Shown here one piece after another: positions 1 through 8,156 of a stretch of 64,000 nucleotides of DNA (position 1 is its first letter; every line of letters begins with the position of its first letter). The translations under genes and the position numbers were made by a program. Origin of the DNA: an uncultured Campylobacter sp. (GTDB lineage Bacteria; Campylobacterota; Campylobacteria; Campylobacterales; Campylobacteraceae). The stretch is taken from positions 62,001 to 126,000 of the forward strand of contig NZ_CALBWL010000026.1 of the NCBI RefSeq assembly GCF_937973075.1, in the 5' to 3' direction. The notes beneath the pieces were generated by a model, which saw only the letters and a program-made list of their open reading frames with translations, was not told the origin of the DNA and made no database searches.

Positions 1-165
1 CGTAGATTTTTCGGCTATTTTGATCTGGATGTCGTGGAGCTTAAGCGCACGGCATTCGGAAGAATAACTCTTGGGATGTTAAAACCCGGCAAATGGCGCT
101 ATTTCGATCAGAGCGAATACGAAGACCTGCGTGATTTTTTGAAAGAAAACAAAATCCGCTATTAA
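1..165 (+). CDS. C-terminal end of an unidentified protein (partial)
   Basis: An open frame enters from the left edge and ends at a TAA at 163-165, giving 54 residues that finish in FLKENKIRY. The segment has mixed charge, several aromatic residues (FFGYFDL, WRYFDQ) and no membrane segment. I do not recognise the family from this fragment. It lies 19 bases before ybaK on the same strand and may share a transcript with it. Confidence 0.6.
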   Translation, partial: RRFFGYFDLDVVELKRTAFGRITLGMLKPGKWRYFDQSEYEDLRDFLKENKIRY

Positions 166-184
166 ATTTAAGAAAAGAGGCGAA

Positions 185-658
185 ATGAGCTCAAAAACAA
201 ACGCCGCACGCGTACTGGACGGTCTGAAAATCCCTTATGAGATTAAAGAATACGCGGTTGATCCTTTAAATTTAGATGCGGTACACGTGGCAAACAGCGT
301 GAGCGAGCCGATCGAGCGGGTCTATAAAACGATAGTTTGCACGGCGGATCACGAATATGTCGTAGCCTGCCTGCAAGGCGATCTAAATCTCGATCTCAAG
401 GCGCTCGCGCACATCTGCGGTGCGAAGCGGTGCGAGCTGATGGATTTGAAGGATTTGCAAAAAATCACCGGCTACGTCAGGGGCGGCTGCTCGCCGCTTG
501 GGATGAAAAAACACTTCCGCACCTTCATCGACGAGCGAGCGCTAACGCAGGAGAAAATTTACGTTAGCGCAGGCGTGCGCGGAAAACAGATCGCTCTTGC
601 GCCTAAGGACCTCATAACTGCCACTGAAGCGCAAATTTGCAAAATAACGCATGACTAA
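185..658 (+). CDS. ybaK: Cys-tRNA(Pro)/Cys-tRNA(Cys) deacylase YbaK/EbsC
   Basis: A 157-residue protein, the usual length of the YbaK family. These cytosolic enzymes hydrolyse cysteine mischarged onto tRNA-Pro by prolyl-tRNA synthetase. The family signature GYVRGGCSPLG lies at residues 96-106, and the conserved lysine of the active-site region is in VYKTI (about residue 48). An AGAGGCGA stretch directly upstream of the ATG serves as ribosome-binding site. The gene converges on lemA. No defect is visible. Confidence 0.9.
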   Translation: MSSKTNAARVLDGLKIPYEIKEYAVDPLNLDAVHVANSVSEPIERVYKTIVCTADHEYVVACLQGDLNLDLKALAHICGAKRCELMDLKDLQKITGYVRGGCSPLGMKKHFRTFIDERALTQEKIYVSAGVRGKQIALAPKDLITATEAQICKITHD

Positions 659-972
659 CGCAGCGTTACTTTTGTCGCCACTTGCGTAAGTAACGCCGGT
701 GGCAAGCTAGTTAAAATTTACACTGCGAAATTTAGACTTTTAAAATTTGGCATTGCGCCGTAAAATTTTATTGTTAAAATTCTCAGTACCGCATGCCGCA
801 AGATATCTCAAACAAGATGACGAGTACGCAGGGCAGGGCGCGGCAAGTCTCTTTTAAGAACGCGCTCTTTGCGCGTGATCCGTTTTATTCACTATAAATT
901 TAGACTCACGGCGTTTGGAGTCGTTTGCGATGAAATTTTAAAATTCCATCGCAAATTTTCTATATCTCGCGC
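659..972. other. Intergenic region between convergent genes
   Basis: No credible coding frame. The region holds a short GCCAC/GTGGC hairpin at 677-703, just past the ybaK stop, and several AAATTTTA-type words. It may contain terminators for the two converging genes, but no classical stem with a T-run is clear. Confidence 0.4.
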
Positions 973-1536
973 CTATTTTTTGAAAAGCTCAGAGACGTTT
1001 GGGGCTTGCTTTTCTTGCTCGCTGGCGGCGAAAAATTCCGCTTTGGCGAAGTTGAAAACGTTAGCGATGATGTTAGTAGGGAACATCTCGCAGGCGTTAT
1101 TATAAACCGTAACGGCGCCGTTATAAGCGCGGCGTGCGGCACTGATCTGCTCCTCGCACTCGCCTAACGCGTTTTGTAGCTTGACAAACGATTCGTTAGC
1201 TTTGAGGTTTGGATACGCCTCCACCGCGATGCGGATCTGTCCTAAAAGAGCCGAAATTTCGCTATTTAACTTAAATTTGTCCGCGTTAGAAGCCGCGTTG
1301 ATCGCTTGCGAGCGAAGTTCGCTGACGCGCGTTAGTACGGAGTTTTCGTGGCTCATGTATTCGCGCGTGGCGCTAACTAAATTTGGGATGAGATCGTAGC
1401 GCTTTTTAAGTTGTGTATCGACGGTGGAAGCGACATTTCGCACCTGGTTGCGCTTGGCGATGAACGAGTTATAAACGCCCACTAACGCCAAAACTAACAA
1501 AACTATGACGACTAATAAAATCAAAGCCGCATTCAT
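973..1536 (-). CDS. lemA: LemA family membrane protein
   Basis: 187 residues with one N-terminal membrane helix (about residues 4-25), followed by the family's helical domain with the signature VDTQLKKRYDLIPNLV. LemA proteins are common but their biochemical role is unsettled. They are often encoded beside DUF3137 proteins or a TPM-domain protein. Here the DUF3137 gene lies about 12 kb away on the same strand (13877-14908), with the CRISPR island between them, which suggests the island split an old neighbourhood. The ATG at 1536 follows an AGGAG-type ribosome-binding site. Confidence 0.88.
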   Translation of the reverse strand: MNAALILLVVIVLLVLALVGVYNSFIAKRNQVRNVASTVDTQLKKRYDLIPNLVSATREYMSHENSVLTRVSELRSQAINAASNADKFKLNSEISALLGQIRIAVEAYPNLKANESFVKLQNALGECEEQISAARRAYNGAVTVYNNACEMFPTNIIANVFNFAKAEFFAASEQEKQAPNVSELFKK

Positions 1537-1606
1537 TTTCTCTCCTTTTAAAGTGTTTCAATTAAAAATAAGAATATTTAGCTATACTTGCCGTTTCTTT
1601 ATTCGT

Positions 1607-1683
1607 GTCAAGGTAGCTCAGCTGGTTAGAGCGCTGGTCTCATAAGCCGGAGGTCGAGAGTTCAAGTCTCTCTCTTGACACCA
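1607..1683 (+). tRNA. tRNA-Met (anticodon CAT)
   Basis: A complete 77-nt cloverleaf. The acceptor strand GTCAAGG pairs with TCTTGAC (last pair G-T), then comes discriminator A1680 and an encoded CCA at 1681-1683. The D-arm contains AGCTCAGCTGGTTAGAGC and the T-arm GAGAGTTCAAGTCTCTC. The anticodon CAT is at 1641-1643. Overall it fits the elongator methionine tRNA better than tRNA-Ile2, though CAT alone cannot exclude the lysidine-modified type. It borders the CRISPR island on the left. I found no second copy of its 3' end near 13.6-13.9 kb that would mark an attachment site. Confidence 0.93.
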
Positions 1684-1847
1684 TCTTCAAATTACCTTTA
1701 AGAGCGCAACGGCGCTTCAAAAAAGTTGGAAATTATATCTTACTTATACTTGAAAAATAATGAAAATTAGCAAAAGTAGAAAATTTATCTTATTGATACG
1801 CCTTTAATACAACCTAAATTTAAATGTTCGCCGAGATAAAATTCGTT

Positions 1848-1867
1848 CTTAATTGCCGGCAATTAAG
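1848..1867. promoter_or_regulatory. Perfect 20-bp palindrome upstream of cas6
   Basis: CTTAATTGCC is followed directly by its exact reverse complement GGCAATTAAG. It sits 42 bases before the cas6 -10 box and has no T-run, so it looks like an operator rather than a terminator. The WYL regulator encoded at 12019-13026 is a possible ligand; that link is inference only. Confidence 0.5.
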
Positions 1868-1909
1868 CGAGAGTATTGCTAGTCTAAAACGCAAAAGCTC
1901 ATTTTGTAG

Positions 1910-1915
1910 TATAAT
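1910..1915 (+). promoter_or_regulatory. -10 box of the cas6-RT-cas1-cas2 operon
   Basis: An exact TATAAT in a T-rich setting, 27 bases before the cas6 ATG. Campylobacter sigma-70 promoters depend mainly on the -10 box, so the missing -35 consensus is not a problem. Confidence 0.55.
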
Positions 1916-1942
1916 TTTCACAAAATATTATAAAGGCTATCC

Positions 1943-2755
1943 ATGCTTAAATACTTAGAATTAGGCGTTTGCGGTATAGATCTGAAGCCCTCTCATTCTT
2001 TTATCGGCTCGATGATTCGGGGCACTTTTGGATATGCCCTTAGGCGGGTAAGCTGTCCTTATATAGGCGCAAACTGCGAGGAATGTGGCATTTCGAGCGA
2101 ATGCGTGTATAGCGAATTTTTTGAAAACGTATCGGACACGCCAAATTTCAGGCTGGATATCGATCTTAATCAAAAGAGCTTTGATTTTAAAATTTTACTT
2201 TTCGAGCACGCCGTAAGTTATCTGCCTCACGTTGCTATCACTATCCAAAATATGCAAGAAATCGGACTTGGAGCAAATAGAAATAAATTCAAATTTACCC
2301 ATTTGCGCCTAAACGGCGAAATCGTAGAGCCTAAATTTCTACTTTCAAATAAAGTTGAAACGCTAAATTTCACGCCAGATTTCACCGCGGGCGATTATGA
2401 AATTTCGCTTCTTACTCCGCTTCGTATAAAGCAAAAAAATACCCTCGTCCGCCGCGATATCGATTTTAAATCCTTCATTCGCCAAATCGCTATGAGATTT
2501 GAGAACATAACGCGCGAGCCTATGGATAAATTCGAAGTCAAATTTGATCGCTTCAAGCAGGATTTGAGATTTTACGATCTTAACCGATACTCAAACCGCC
2601 AGCATACTAAAATGCAATTTGGCGGCGTACTCGGACGGATGCGAGCTTTCGGGCTTGACGAGCGCTCGGCAAAGCTTTTGCAACTCGCTCAAATTACAGG
2701 AGTCGGTAAAAGCACCGTTTTCGGACTAGGCAAGATAAAGGTAGATCGGATCTAA
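1943..2755 (+). CDS. cas6: Cas6 family CRISPR RNA endoribonuclease
   Basis: 270 residues. The C-terminal part (about residues 150-270) has the layout of the Cas6 RAMP fold and ends in the glycine-rich loop GVGKSTVFGLGKIKV (253-267). Cas6 cuts the precursor CRISPR transcript inside each repeat, leaving the 8-nt tag that here would be ATTGAAAC. Four cysteines near residues 38-54 (CPYIGANCEECGISSEC) resemble a small zinc site seen in some Cas6 proteins of RT-containing loci. In many such loci Cas6 is fused to RT-Cas1; here it is a separate gene ending 42 bases before RT-cas1. It is probably the first gene of the adaptation operon. The family call is firm; the catalytic residues cannot be assigned by eye. 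Confidence 0.85.
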   Translation: MLKYLELGVCGIDLKPSHSFIGSMIRGTFGYALRRVSCPYIGANCEECGISSECVYSEFFENVSDTPNFRLDIDLNQKSFDFKILLFEHAVSYLPHVAITIQNMQEIGLGANRNKFKFTHLRLNGEIVEPKFLLSNKVETLNFTPDFTAGDYEISLLTPLRIKQKNTLVRRDIDFKSFIRQIAMRFENITREPMDKFEVKFDRFKQDLRFYDLNRYSNRQHTKMQFGGVLGRMRAFGLDERSAKLLQLAQITGVGKSTVFGLGKIKVDRI

Positions 2756-2797
2756 TTTTGCGTCGTAAAATTGCAAAATCGTAAAAAAAGGAGCTTC

Positions 2798-4993
2798 ATG
2801 TTTGATCTAAGTTTAGAGGATATTTTTACCGCAGGCGCCTTTGAATACGCGCTAAAAAGGCTAAAGCGCACGGCTTTGGGGCTTGATGGACTTAGCGCTG
2901 AGGATATTTGTTCGGGCGAATTTTATGCTGAGCTAAAGAGTGAAATTTTTAGCCTTTCTTATTCGCCGCAGCCCTTAAAACGAGCCTTTATCCCAAAAGA
3001 AGCCAAAGACGAGCTTCGCAAGCTCGCCGTGCCCTCGCTAAAAGATAAATTTGCGCAAAATATCCTCACTCGCGAGCTTTCAGGCTATTTTGATAAAAGC
3101 TTTTCAAACCGCTCTTATGCTTATCGAAGCGGCAAATCCTACGCCAATGCAATTTATCGTGCCCGCGATTTTTTTCAAATTTTCAGCTTCGCCGTCAAAA
3201 CCGACATCAAAGATTTCTTTGAAAATATCGATCACGAAAAATTGCTTGAAATTTTATGCGCAAATATCCGTGATGCTCGCATCATTAGACTCATTGAGCT
3301 TTGGATCAAAAACGGAATTTTTGAACGCTTTGATTACCGCGCTCATGCAAAAGGCGTTCATCAAGGCGACGTCCTAAGCCCGCTGCTTTCGAATATCTAC
3401 CTAAATCAAATGGATAAATTTTTAGAAAACTCGAGCGTAGAATTCGTCCGATACGCCGATGATTTCGTTATGTTTTTTGTTTCATATGAAGCCGCCGAGA
3501 GAGGGCTTGCACGCCTGAAAGATTTTTTAAAAACCATAAGCTTATCTCTAAACGAAGCCAAAACCTCCATTCACGGAAAAGATAGCGAATTTGTCTTTTT
3601 GGGCGTAAGCTTTAAGGGCACAAATTTAAGCATCGGCGAGGAAAAATTTAAGCGCATTCTAGCCAAACTCGCAAGCTCTGCCAAAAAGCAGGCGATAGGC
3701 CAAAGCGTAGAAAATTTAAACGCCTATGTGTATCATCTAAAAGCCATTTCGCTTAAGCTTTTCTCGCCTTCGCAAAAAGATAGGTTTTGCTTGCATTTTG
3801 GCGAGGTCGTAACGAGCCTAATACGCAGATTTCTAAAAACCGCAGACAAGCGGACGCTAGCAGAAGCCTTAATCAACCTAAACTTCCCCTACGAGCTAGG
3901 CAAAACGGCTAGAAAGGCTAAAATTCTAACCTACTTTAAAAACGCCAAGCGCCCCACCGTCAAATCCGTCCAAAACGCTCTTGAGGCTAAAAAGCGCGAA
4001 TACCTAAAAACCTTCTCGCAAAGCTCGATTATCCACATCACGACGCCTTTTTACTTCCTCGCTCTGTCGCAAGGAAAGCTCGTGCTAAAAAGCAAAGGCA
4101 TTATCAAGCACAAATTCTCCATAAATCAAATCAGCCAGATCATCATCAACGCTCAGATTTCATTAAGTTCCGCCGTCATCAAAGAGTGCGCCAAAAAGAA
4201 AATTTCCATAAATTTCATCGACGAAAAGACAAATCTCAGCTACGCCACGCTCGTTAGCGCAAATTCTGCCATACCCAAAACCGCCGCTTCGCAAATTTCG
4301 CTGCTAACGACCAAAAAATCACTCCGCATCGCTCAGCAGTTCATCATCGGCAAGCTAAAAAATCAGATCAACTATCTAAAATATCTAGGCAAATACCATA
4401 AAAATCTAGACGCCGAAATTAAAGCGATGCAAGAAATTTTAAAGCTCCGCGTCCCTGGCGCCGCAAGCGTAAGCGAGCTTATGGGCTTTGAAGGAAGCGC
4501 CGCAAACTCCTACTGGCAGGCTATCGCAAAAGCGATCGACTACGAGTTTGGCTTTAGTGCGCGAGTGACGCAGGGCGCTACCGACATCGTAAATTCCGCC
4601 CTAAACTACGGCTACGCGATCCTTTATTCAAAAATTTTAAAATCCATTGCCGCCGCGGGTCTGTCGCCGCACGTATCCTATCTGCACGCGCTTGATGAGC
4701 AAAAGCCTACTCTCGCCTTCGATCTCATCGAGGAATTTCGAGCCTTCATTGTCGATCGCGCCGTAATCTCGATGGTCAATAAAAACGAGCCCTTTGAGAT
4801 AAAAGACGGGCTCCTATCTGTCGCAACCAGGCAAAATATCGCCAAAAACGTAAATGAAAAGCTCTTCGCTTGCACGCAGTACAGAGGCGAACAGCTAAAA
4901 GCGCAGGATATCATAGATAGGCAAGCCTACGCCTTAAAACGCGCCGTAACCCAAAACGAAAAATATAAGCCTTTCATCGGGAGATTTCAATGA
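2798..4993 (+). CDS. cas1: Reverse transcriptase-Cas1 fusion protein
   Basis: 731 residues from the ATG at 2798, chosen over an in-frame ATG at 2771 because AAAGGAG lies just before it. The N-terminal half is a group II intron-type reverse transcriptase: TDIKDFFENID, then HQGDVLSPLLSNIYL, then the catalytic YADD at 219-222. The C-terminal 330 residues are Cas1, with the metal-binding glutamate in GFEGS (E565), histidine H630 in the SYLH segment, and the acidic cluster FDLIEEF (D642-E646). Known RT-Cas1 proteins work with Cas2 to insert spacers, and some take them from RNA by reverse transcription. All catalytic residues I can identify are present, so the enzyme looks intact. The stop overlaps the cas2 start. 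Confidence 0.95.
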   Translation: MFDLSLEDIFTAGAFEYALKRLKRTALGLDGLSAEDICSGEFYAELKSEIFSLSYSPQPLKRAFIPKEAKDELRKLAVPSLKDKFAQNILTRELSGYFDKSFSNRSYAYRSGKSYANAIYRARDFFQIFSFAVKTDIKDFFENIDHEKLLEILCANIRDARIIRLIELWIKNGIFERFDYRAHAKGVHQGDVLSPLLSNIYLNQMDKFLENSSVEFVRYADDFVMFFVSYEAAERGLARLKDFLKTISLSLNEAKTSIHGKDSEFVFLGVSFKGTNLSIGEEKFKRILAKLASSAKKQAIGQSVENLNAYVYHLKAISLKLFSPSQKDRFCLHFGEVVTSLIRRFLKTADKRTLAEALINLNFPYELGKTARKAKILTYFKNAKRPTVKSVQNALEAKKREYLKTFSQSSIIHITTPFYFLALSQGKLVLKSKGIIKHKFSINQISQIIINAQISLSSAVIKECAKKKISINFIDEKTNLSYATLVSANSAIPKTAASQISLLTTKKSLRIAQQFIIGKLKNQINYLKYLGKYHKNLDAEIKAMQEILKLRVPGAASVSELMGFEGSAANSYWQAIAKAIDYEFGFSARVTQGATDIVNSALNYGYAILYSKILKSIAAAGLSPHVSYLHALDEQKPTLAFDLIEEFRAFIVDRAVISMVNKNEPFEIKDGLLSVATRQNIAKNVNEKLFACTQYRGEQLKAQDIIDRQAYALKRAVTQNEKYKPFIGRFQ

Positions 4994-5262
4994 ATTTAAT
5001 CATCTGCTACGACGTTTGCAAAACTAAGCGCCGCAACAAACTCGCCGCCTTGCTAGAAGGCTACGGGCTGCGGGCGAACTACTCGGTATTTGAGCTAGAC
5101 GTCTCCGAGCGCGAATACGTCCTCATAAAAGATCGCATCGCCCGCATCATTGAGCCCAAAACCGACAAAGTCCTATTCTACCGCATCTGCAAAACTTGTA
5201 TGGCTAAAAGCGAGAGCCTAGGTGAAGGCGAGATATTTCGCTCTCCTGATGCCTACGTCTAA
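4990..5262 (+). CDS. cas2: Cas2, spacer-integration partner of Cas1
   Basis: 90 residues, typical of Cas2. The start NLIICYDVCKTKRRNKL holds the first beta-strand with the conserved aspartate D8, followed by ANYSVFELDV. Cas2 dimers bridge two Cas1 dimers in the integrase. The ATG overlaps the RT-cas1 stop by four bases, which suggests translational coupling. Two cysteines near the C-terminus (CKTCM) are unusual but not diagnostic. Confidence 0.93.
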   Translation: MNLIICYDVCKTKRRNKLAALLEGYGLRANYSVFELDVSEREYVLIKDRIARIIEPKTDKVLFYRICKTCMAKSESLGEGEIFRSPDAYV

Positions 5263-5286
5263 GCCCCATTTTTAGGGATTTGATTT

Positions 5287-5319
5287 TCGGACTTTTTCAA
5301 ATTCTAAAAGTCCGATTTT
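5287..5319 (+). terminator. Hairpin terminator after cas2
   Basis: TCGGACTTTT (5287-5296) pairs perfectly with AAAAGTCCGA (5306-5315) across a 9-nt loop, followed by TTTT. It sits 24 bases past the cas2 stop and would end the adaptation transcript before the leader. Confidence 0.6.
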
Positions 5320-5629
5320 AGCGTGCTTTAATATTTTACTAAGTTTCAAAATGTCCGCAAAGCTCAAATTTCGCTCGCGCCAAAAGCCCTTTCTCGGACT
5401 TCCGCTATTTAGCCTATTTTTAAAGTCCCATTTTTAGGGCTTTTTACGTTTGCGGAATTTAGCAGAAATTCGAAAAAGCCTAAAATTTTAATTTTTGCGT
5501 TTAGATTTTCGGACTTTTGCGCTTGCGTAAAGACGCTTAAATCCACACTTTTAAGCCCACCCTAAGCAAAAACCTCGAAATTTGAAATTAATTTTTCGCC
5601 CCTTTCTCGGACTTTTTCGCGTTTTGTGA

Positions 5630-5635
5630 TATAAT
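5630..5635 (+). promoter_or_regulatory. -10 box of the CRISPR array promoter
   Basis: TATAAT preceded by TGTGA, followed by GGCGCTCGCAAA. The first repeat starts 59 bases on. A similar CGCTC-AAA word follows the TATAAT boxes at 7292 and 9033, which suggests these three promoters share an origin. Confidence 0.55.
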
Positions 5636-5694
5636 GGCGCTCGCAAATAGTTCTTTAAAAACTCATTGTCAATTTTAATGCGGTTTTTGGGCTA

Positions 5695-7161
5695 TTTGAT
5701 TAGAATTTCCCCGATCTAGGGGATTGAAACTATATTCTGACAATGGATTCATTGAAACCACATTATATTTGATTAGAATTTCCCCGATCTAGGGGATTGA
5801 AACAATGTATTCCATCACACTCTCCTTAACTGAGTATCATATTTGATTAGAATTTCCCCGATCTAGGGGATTGAAACATCCTCTACGCTCCAAACCAATC
5901 CCCGCTGATATAATTTGATTAGAATTTCCCCGATCTAGGGGATTGAAACATACACCATAGTAGTTACCTAGCATCATCTTAGGTGTAATTTGATTAGAAT
6001 TTCCCCGATCTAGGGGATTGAAACCCTACACATAACTTTAACAAACTTATTAACTTCCTCTAAGGTTTATTTGATTAGAATTTCCCCGATCTAGGGGATT
6101 GAAACGACATCCCAATCTAAATTCAAAAATTTGTTGTTTTCGGATTTGATTAGAATTTCCCCGATTTAGGGGATTGAAACGTTCATGGCTTGCAACTGAA
6201 TTTGCCCAAGCAGTTTCATCTGATTAGAATTTCCCCGATTTAGGGGATTGAAACAAATCGCCTTCGATGTCTAAGCCAAAAGCATTCATATTAATCTGAT
6301 TAGAATTTCCCCGATTTAGGGGATTGAAACGACGAATCAATGATCGTTCCATCTAAATCGACAGCGATCACATCTGATTAGAATTTCCCAGATCTAGGGG
6401 ATTGAAACAACGTTGATTGCTCTTCATTACGTCCCACTTAAGTTCGCTATTTGATTAGAATTTCCCCGATCTAGGGGATTGAAACACTTCCGATAATTTA
6501 GAAGTGTGAGATTTCTCAAGCAAACCAGAAATTTGATTAGAATTTCCCCGATCTAGGGGATTGAAACACTGCTGAAGATATGGTATCCTCATCTCCATAA
6601 ATTTGATTAGAATTTTCCCGATCTAGGGGATTGAAACCTATAAGAATTTCCATATTCGTCAAAGATATCACATTTGATTAGAATTTCCCCGATCTAGGGG
6701 ATTGAAACAATACTTTTCCAACACCCTTTAGATAGTCTCCCATTGATTTGATTAGAATTTCCCCGATTTAGGGGATTGAAACTTTCCGTTATACCCTTGC
6801 GGGAATTCTTTTATTTCAGCTTCTATTATTTGATTAGAATTTCCCCGATCTAGGGGATTGAAACCTTTTAGAAGTTCCTCTGCTTTTTTCATAAATGTCC
6901 TTATTTGATTAGAATTTCCCCGATCTAGGGGATTGAAACTAGACGAATATTCGTTCGTCAACATTTTCTCTCCTATTTGATTAGAATTTCCCCGATCTAG
7001 GGGATTGAAACTTGTTTACCCAGACCCAATACATTGAAGGGTTCCAACGATTTGATTAGAATTTCCCCGATCTAGGGGATTGAAACATAGCCACTCGGTA
7101 TCTTGATAAGTCAAGTGCGAAACGATCTGATTAGAATTTCCCCGATTTGGGGGATTGGGAC
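5695..7161 (+). CRISPR. CRISPR array, 20 repeats and 19 spacers
   Basis: The 36-nt repeat begins TTTGATTAGAATTT, has the self-complementary centre CCCCGATCTAGGGG, and ends ATTGAAAC. Repeats start at 5695, 5768, 5842, 5914, 5989, 6070, 6145, 6219, 6295, 6373, 6450, 6532, 6602, 6673, 6747, 6829, 6904, 6976, 7051 and 7126. Spacers are 34-46 nt, the broad range usual in type III. Variants cluster: TCTGATT at repeats 8, 9, 10 and 20; GATTTAGG at 7, 8, 9 and 15. Repeat 20 is degenerate (ends GGATTGGGAC), marking the leader-distal end. Uniform leader-proximal repeats suggest fairly recent activity. Subtype cannot be set from the array; the cas10 remnant and CARF genes point to type III. Confidence 0.98.
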
Positions 7162-7216
7162 AAACGAGTTTTGCCTCGGATAATGCTGTGTAATCGCGCT
7201 GATTTGATCAAATTTC
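7162..7216 (+). CRISPR. Probable 20th spacer and decayed partial repeat
   Basis: After degenerate repeat 20 comes a spacer-sized stretch of 41 nt (7162-7202), then TTTGATCAAATTTC (7203-7216), which matches the first part of the repeat with one base lost. The array probably once extended further. Confidence 0.5.
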
Positions 7217-7264
7217 AAGATATACGACTAAAATTTAATGGATTTTTTAAAAGCACTCCGTAAA

Positions 7265-7297
7265 TTGACAGAATTTGACAACTAAACTCCTTATAAT
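7265..7297 (+). promoter_or_regulatory. Promoter upstream of first lipoprotein gene
   Basis: Two TTGACA words (7265-7270, 7275-7280) precede an exact TATAAT at 7292-7297, followed by CACGCTCAAAG. The block recurs at 9006-9045 with the same order of words, so it has been duplicated. Confidence 0.5.
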
Positions 7298-7383
7298 CAC
7301 GCTCAAAGTTGATATGGCGGGTTTGAATTCTATGAGTAATTTTGTTATTTTTCGAAAAAGAATTTTAAAACAAAGGAGAAAGT

Positions 7384-7989
7384 ATGAAAATTTTGTTTAA
7401 AGTGTTTTTACTCGGTTTGATCGGAGTTGTATTTTCCGGTTGTTTTATCGTAATGCCGCCTGATAAAGAAACGGTAATGGCTCAGCAGCTAGATGTTTGG
7501 TGTATCCTTAGAGAGAATAAGGATAAGGAAAGATATGAGGAATCTATACGTAAAGCAAAGTCGTTCCTTGATAAAGATAAGTATGGAGATAGAGTTCAAA
7601 TAGCTCCAAGAGGAGAGTATAGCGTTTCGCTATTAGATAGAGCTTTTAGTGGTGACAATCACCCGGGACTATACTGGCGTGAATATGGTTTGGTGTATAA
7701 GCCGATAACTTGTGATAGGGAAAATAAAAAGCTTAATATGGTTGTAGAGATTACACCTCATAAAGTTAAAGCTCAGAATGAGAAAGATAAGATGGAGGGA
7801 GACGCTTACACTTTTATTGATTCTTTTAAAAAACAAACGGCTGAAGCACTTTATTCTTCTAAAGAAATAGGAGAGCTAATGGAATTGAGTTCATCGCTCG
7901 ATCTAATCTTTATTGACTATGAAACAAGGAAAGAGATCGATAAAAGTACTTATGATTTTGCGGGCTACAAAGCGTATAATGAAAAGTAG
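7384..7989 (+). CDS. Putative lipoprotein of unknown function
   Basis: 201 residues. A hydrophobic signal (residues 4-19) leads to the lipobox FSGC with lipidation cysteine C20, so the product should be membrane-anchored and face the periplasm. The mature part is hydrophilic, rich in lysine, glutamate and aspartate, and has no motif I recognise. AAAGGAG lies six bases before the ATG. The gene is AT-richer than the housekeeping genes and sits between the CRISPR array and a decayed mini-array, directly behind a promoter with a second copy at 9006. Its link to the CRISPR system, if any, is only positional. Confidence 0.75.
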   Translation: MKILFKVFLLGLIGVVFSGCFIVMPPDKETVMAQQLDVWCILRENKDKERYEESIRKAKSFLDKDKYGDRVQIAPRGEYSVSLLDRAFSGDNHPGLYWREYGLVYKPITCDRENKKLNMVVEITPHKVKAQNEKDKMEGDAYTFIDSFKKQTAEALYSSKEIGELMELSSSLDLIFIDYETRKEIDKSTYDFAGYKAYNEK

Positions 7990-8156
7990 GTATAAGTTCA
8001 ACTACCTGACAATTGATTATCGAGTATTCGCCGGGAGAGTTAAATAAGATAGCTAATTTTTGCTTTGCTTCAATTGGAAGGCGATGCGATAGATAGTAGA
8101 ATAACAGGCTTTTCAAATTGCCCGATTGTTTATAAATTTAAAGGAAGGAAAATGTT

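Larger units (their letters stand above)
5263..5694 (+). other. CRISPR leader and cas2-array intergenic region
   Basis: No gene. The stretch holds the operon terminator, the array promoter and repeated words. CGGACTT occurs in direct orientation at 5288, 5510 and 5608 (CGGACT also at 5395) and inverted at 5306-5314. CCCATTTTTAGGG occurs twice, near 5265 and 5426, and resembles the centre of the CRISPR repeat, so these may be eroded repeats. The leader lies on this side because the repeats end in ATTGAAAC, the usual 5' tag of mature crRNA, and because decayed repeats are at the other end. Confidence 0.65.

Noticed and set aside
1607..1683. tRNA-Met as an integration site for the island
   Set aside because: I searched by eye near 13.4-13.9 kb for a copy of the tRNA 3' end and found none, and there is no integrase gene.
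6752..6964. 70-codon open frame on the minus strand inside the CRISPR array
   Set aside because: It reads through repeats and spacers; its start is the ATG carried by spacer 17. It is not a gene.
5695..7161. Open antisense frames in nearly all spacers as proof of RNA-derived spacers
   Set aside because: A 39-nt segment is open in at least one of three frames most of the time; only the start-codon contexts and the HAD motif carry weight.
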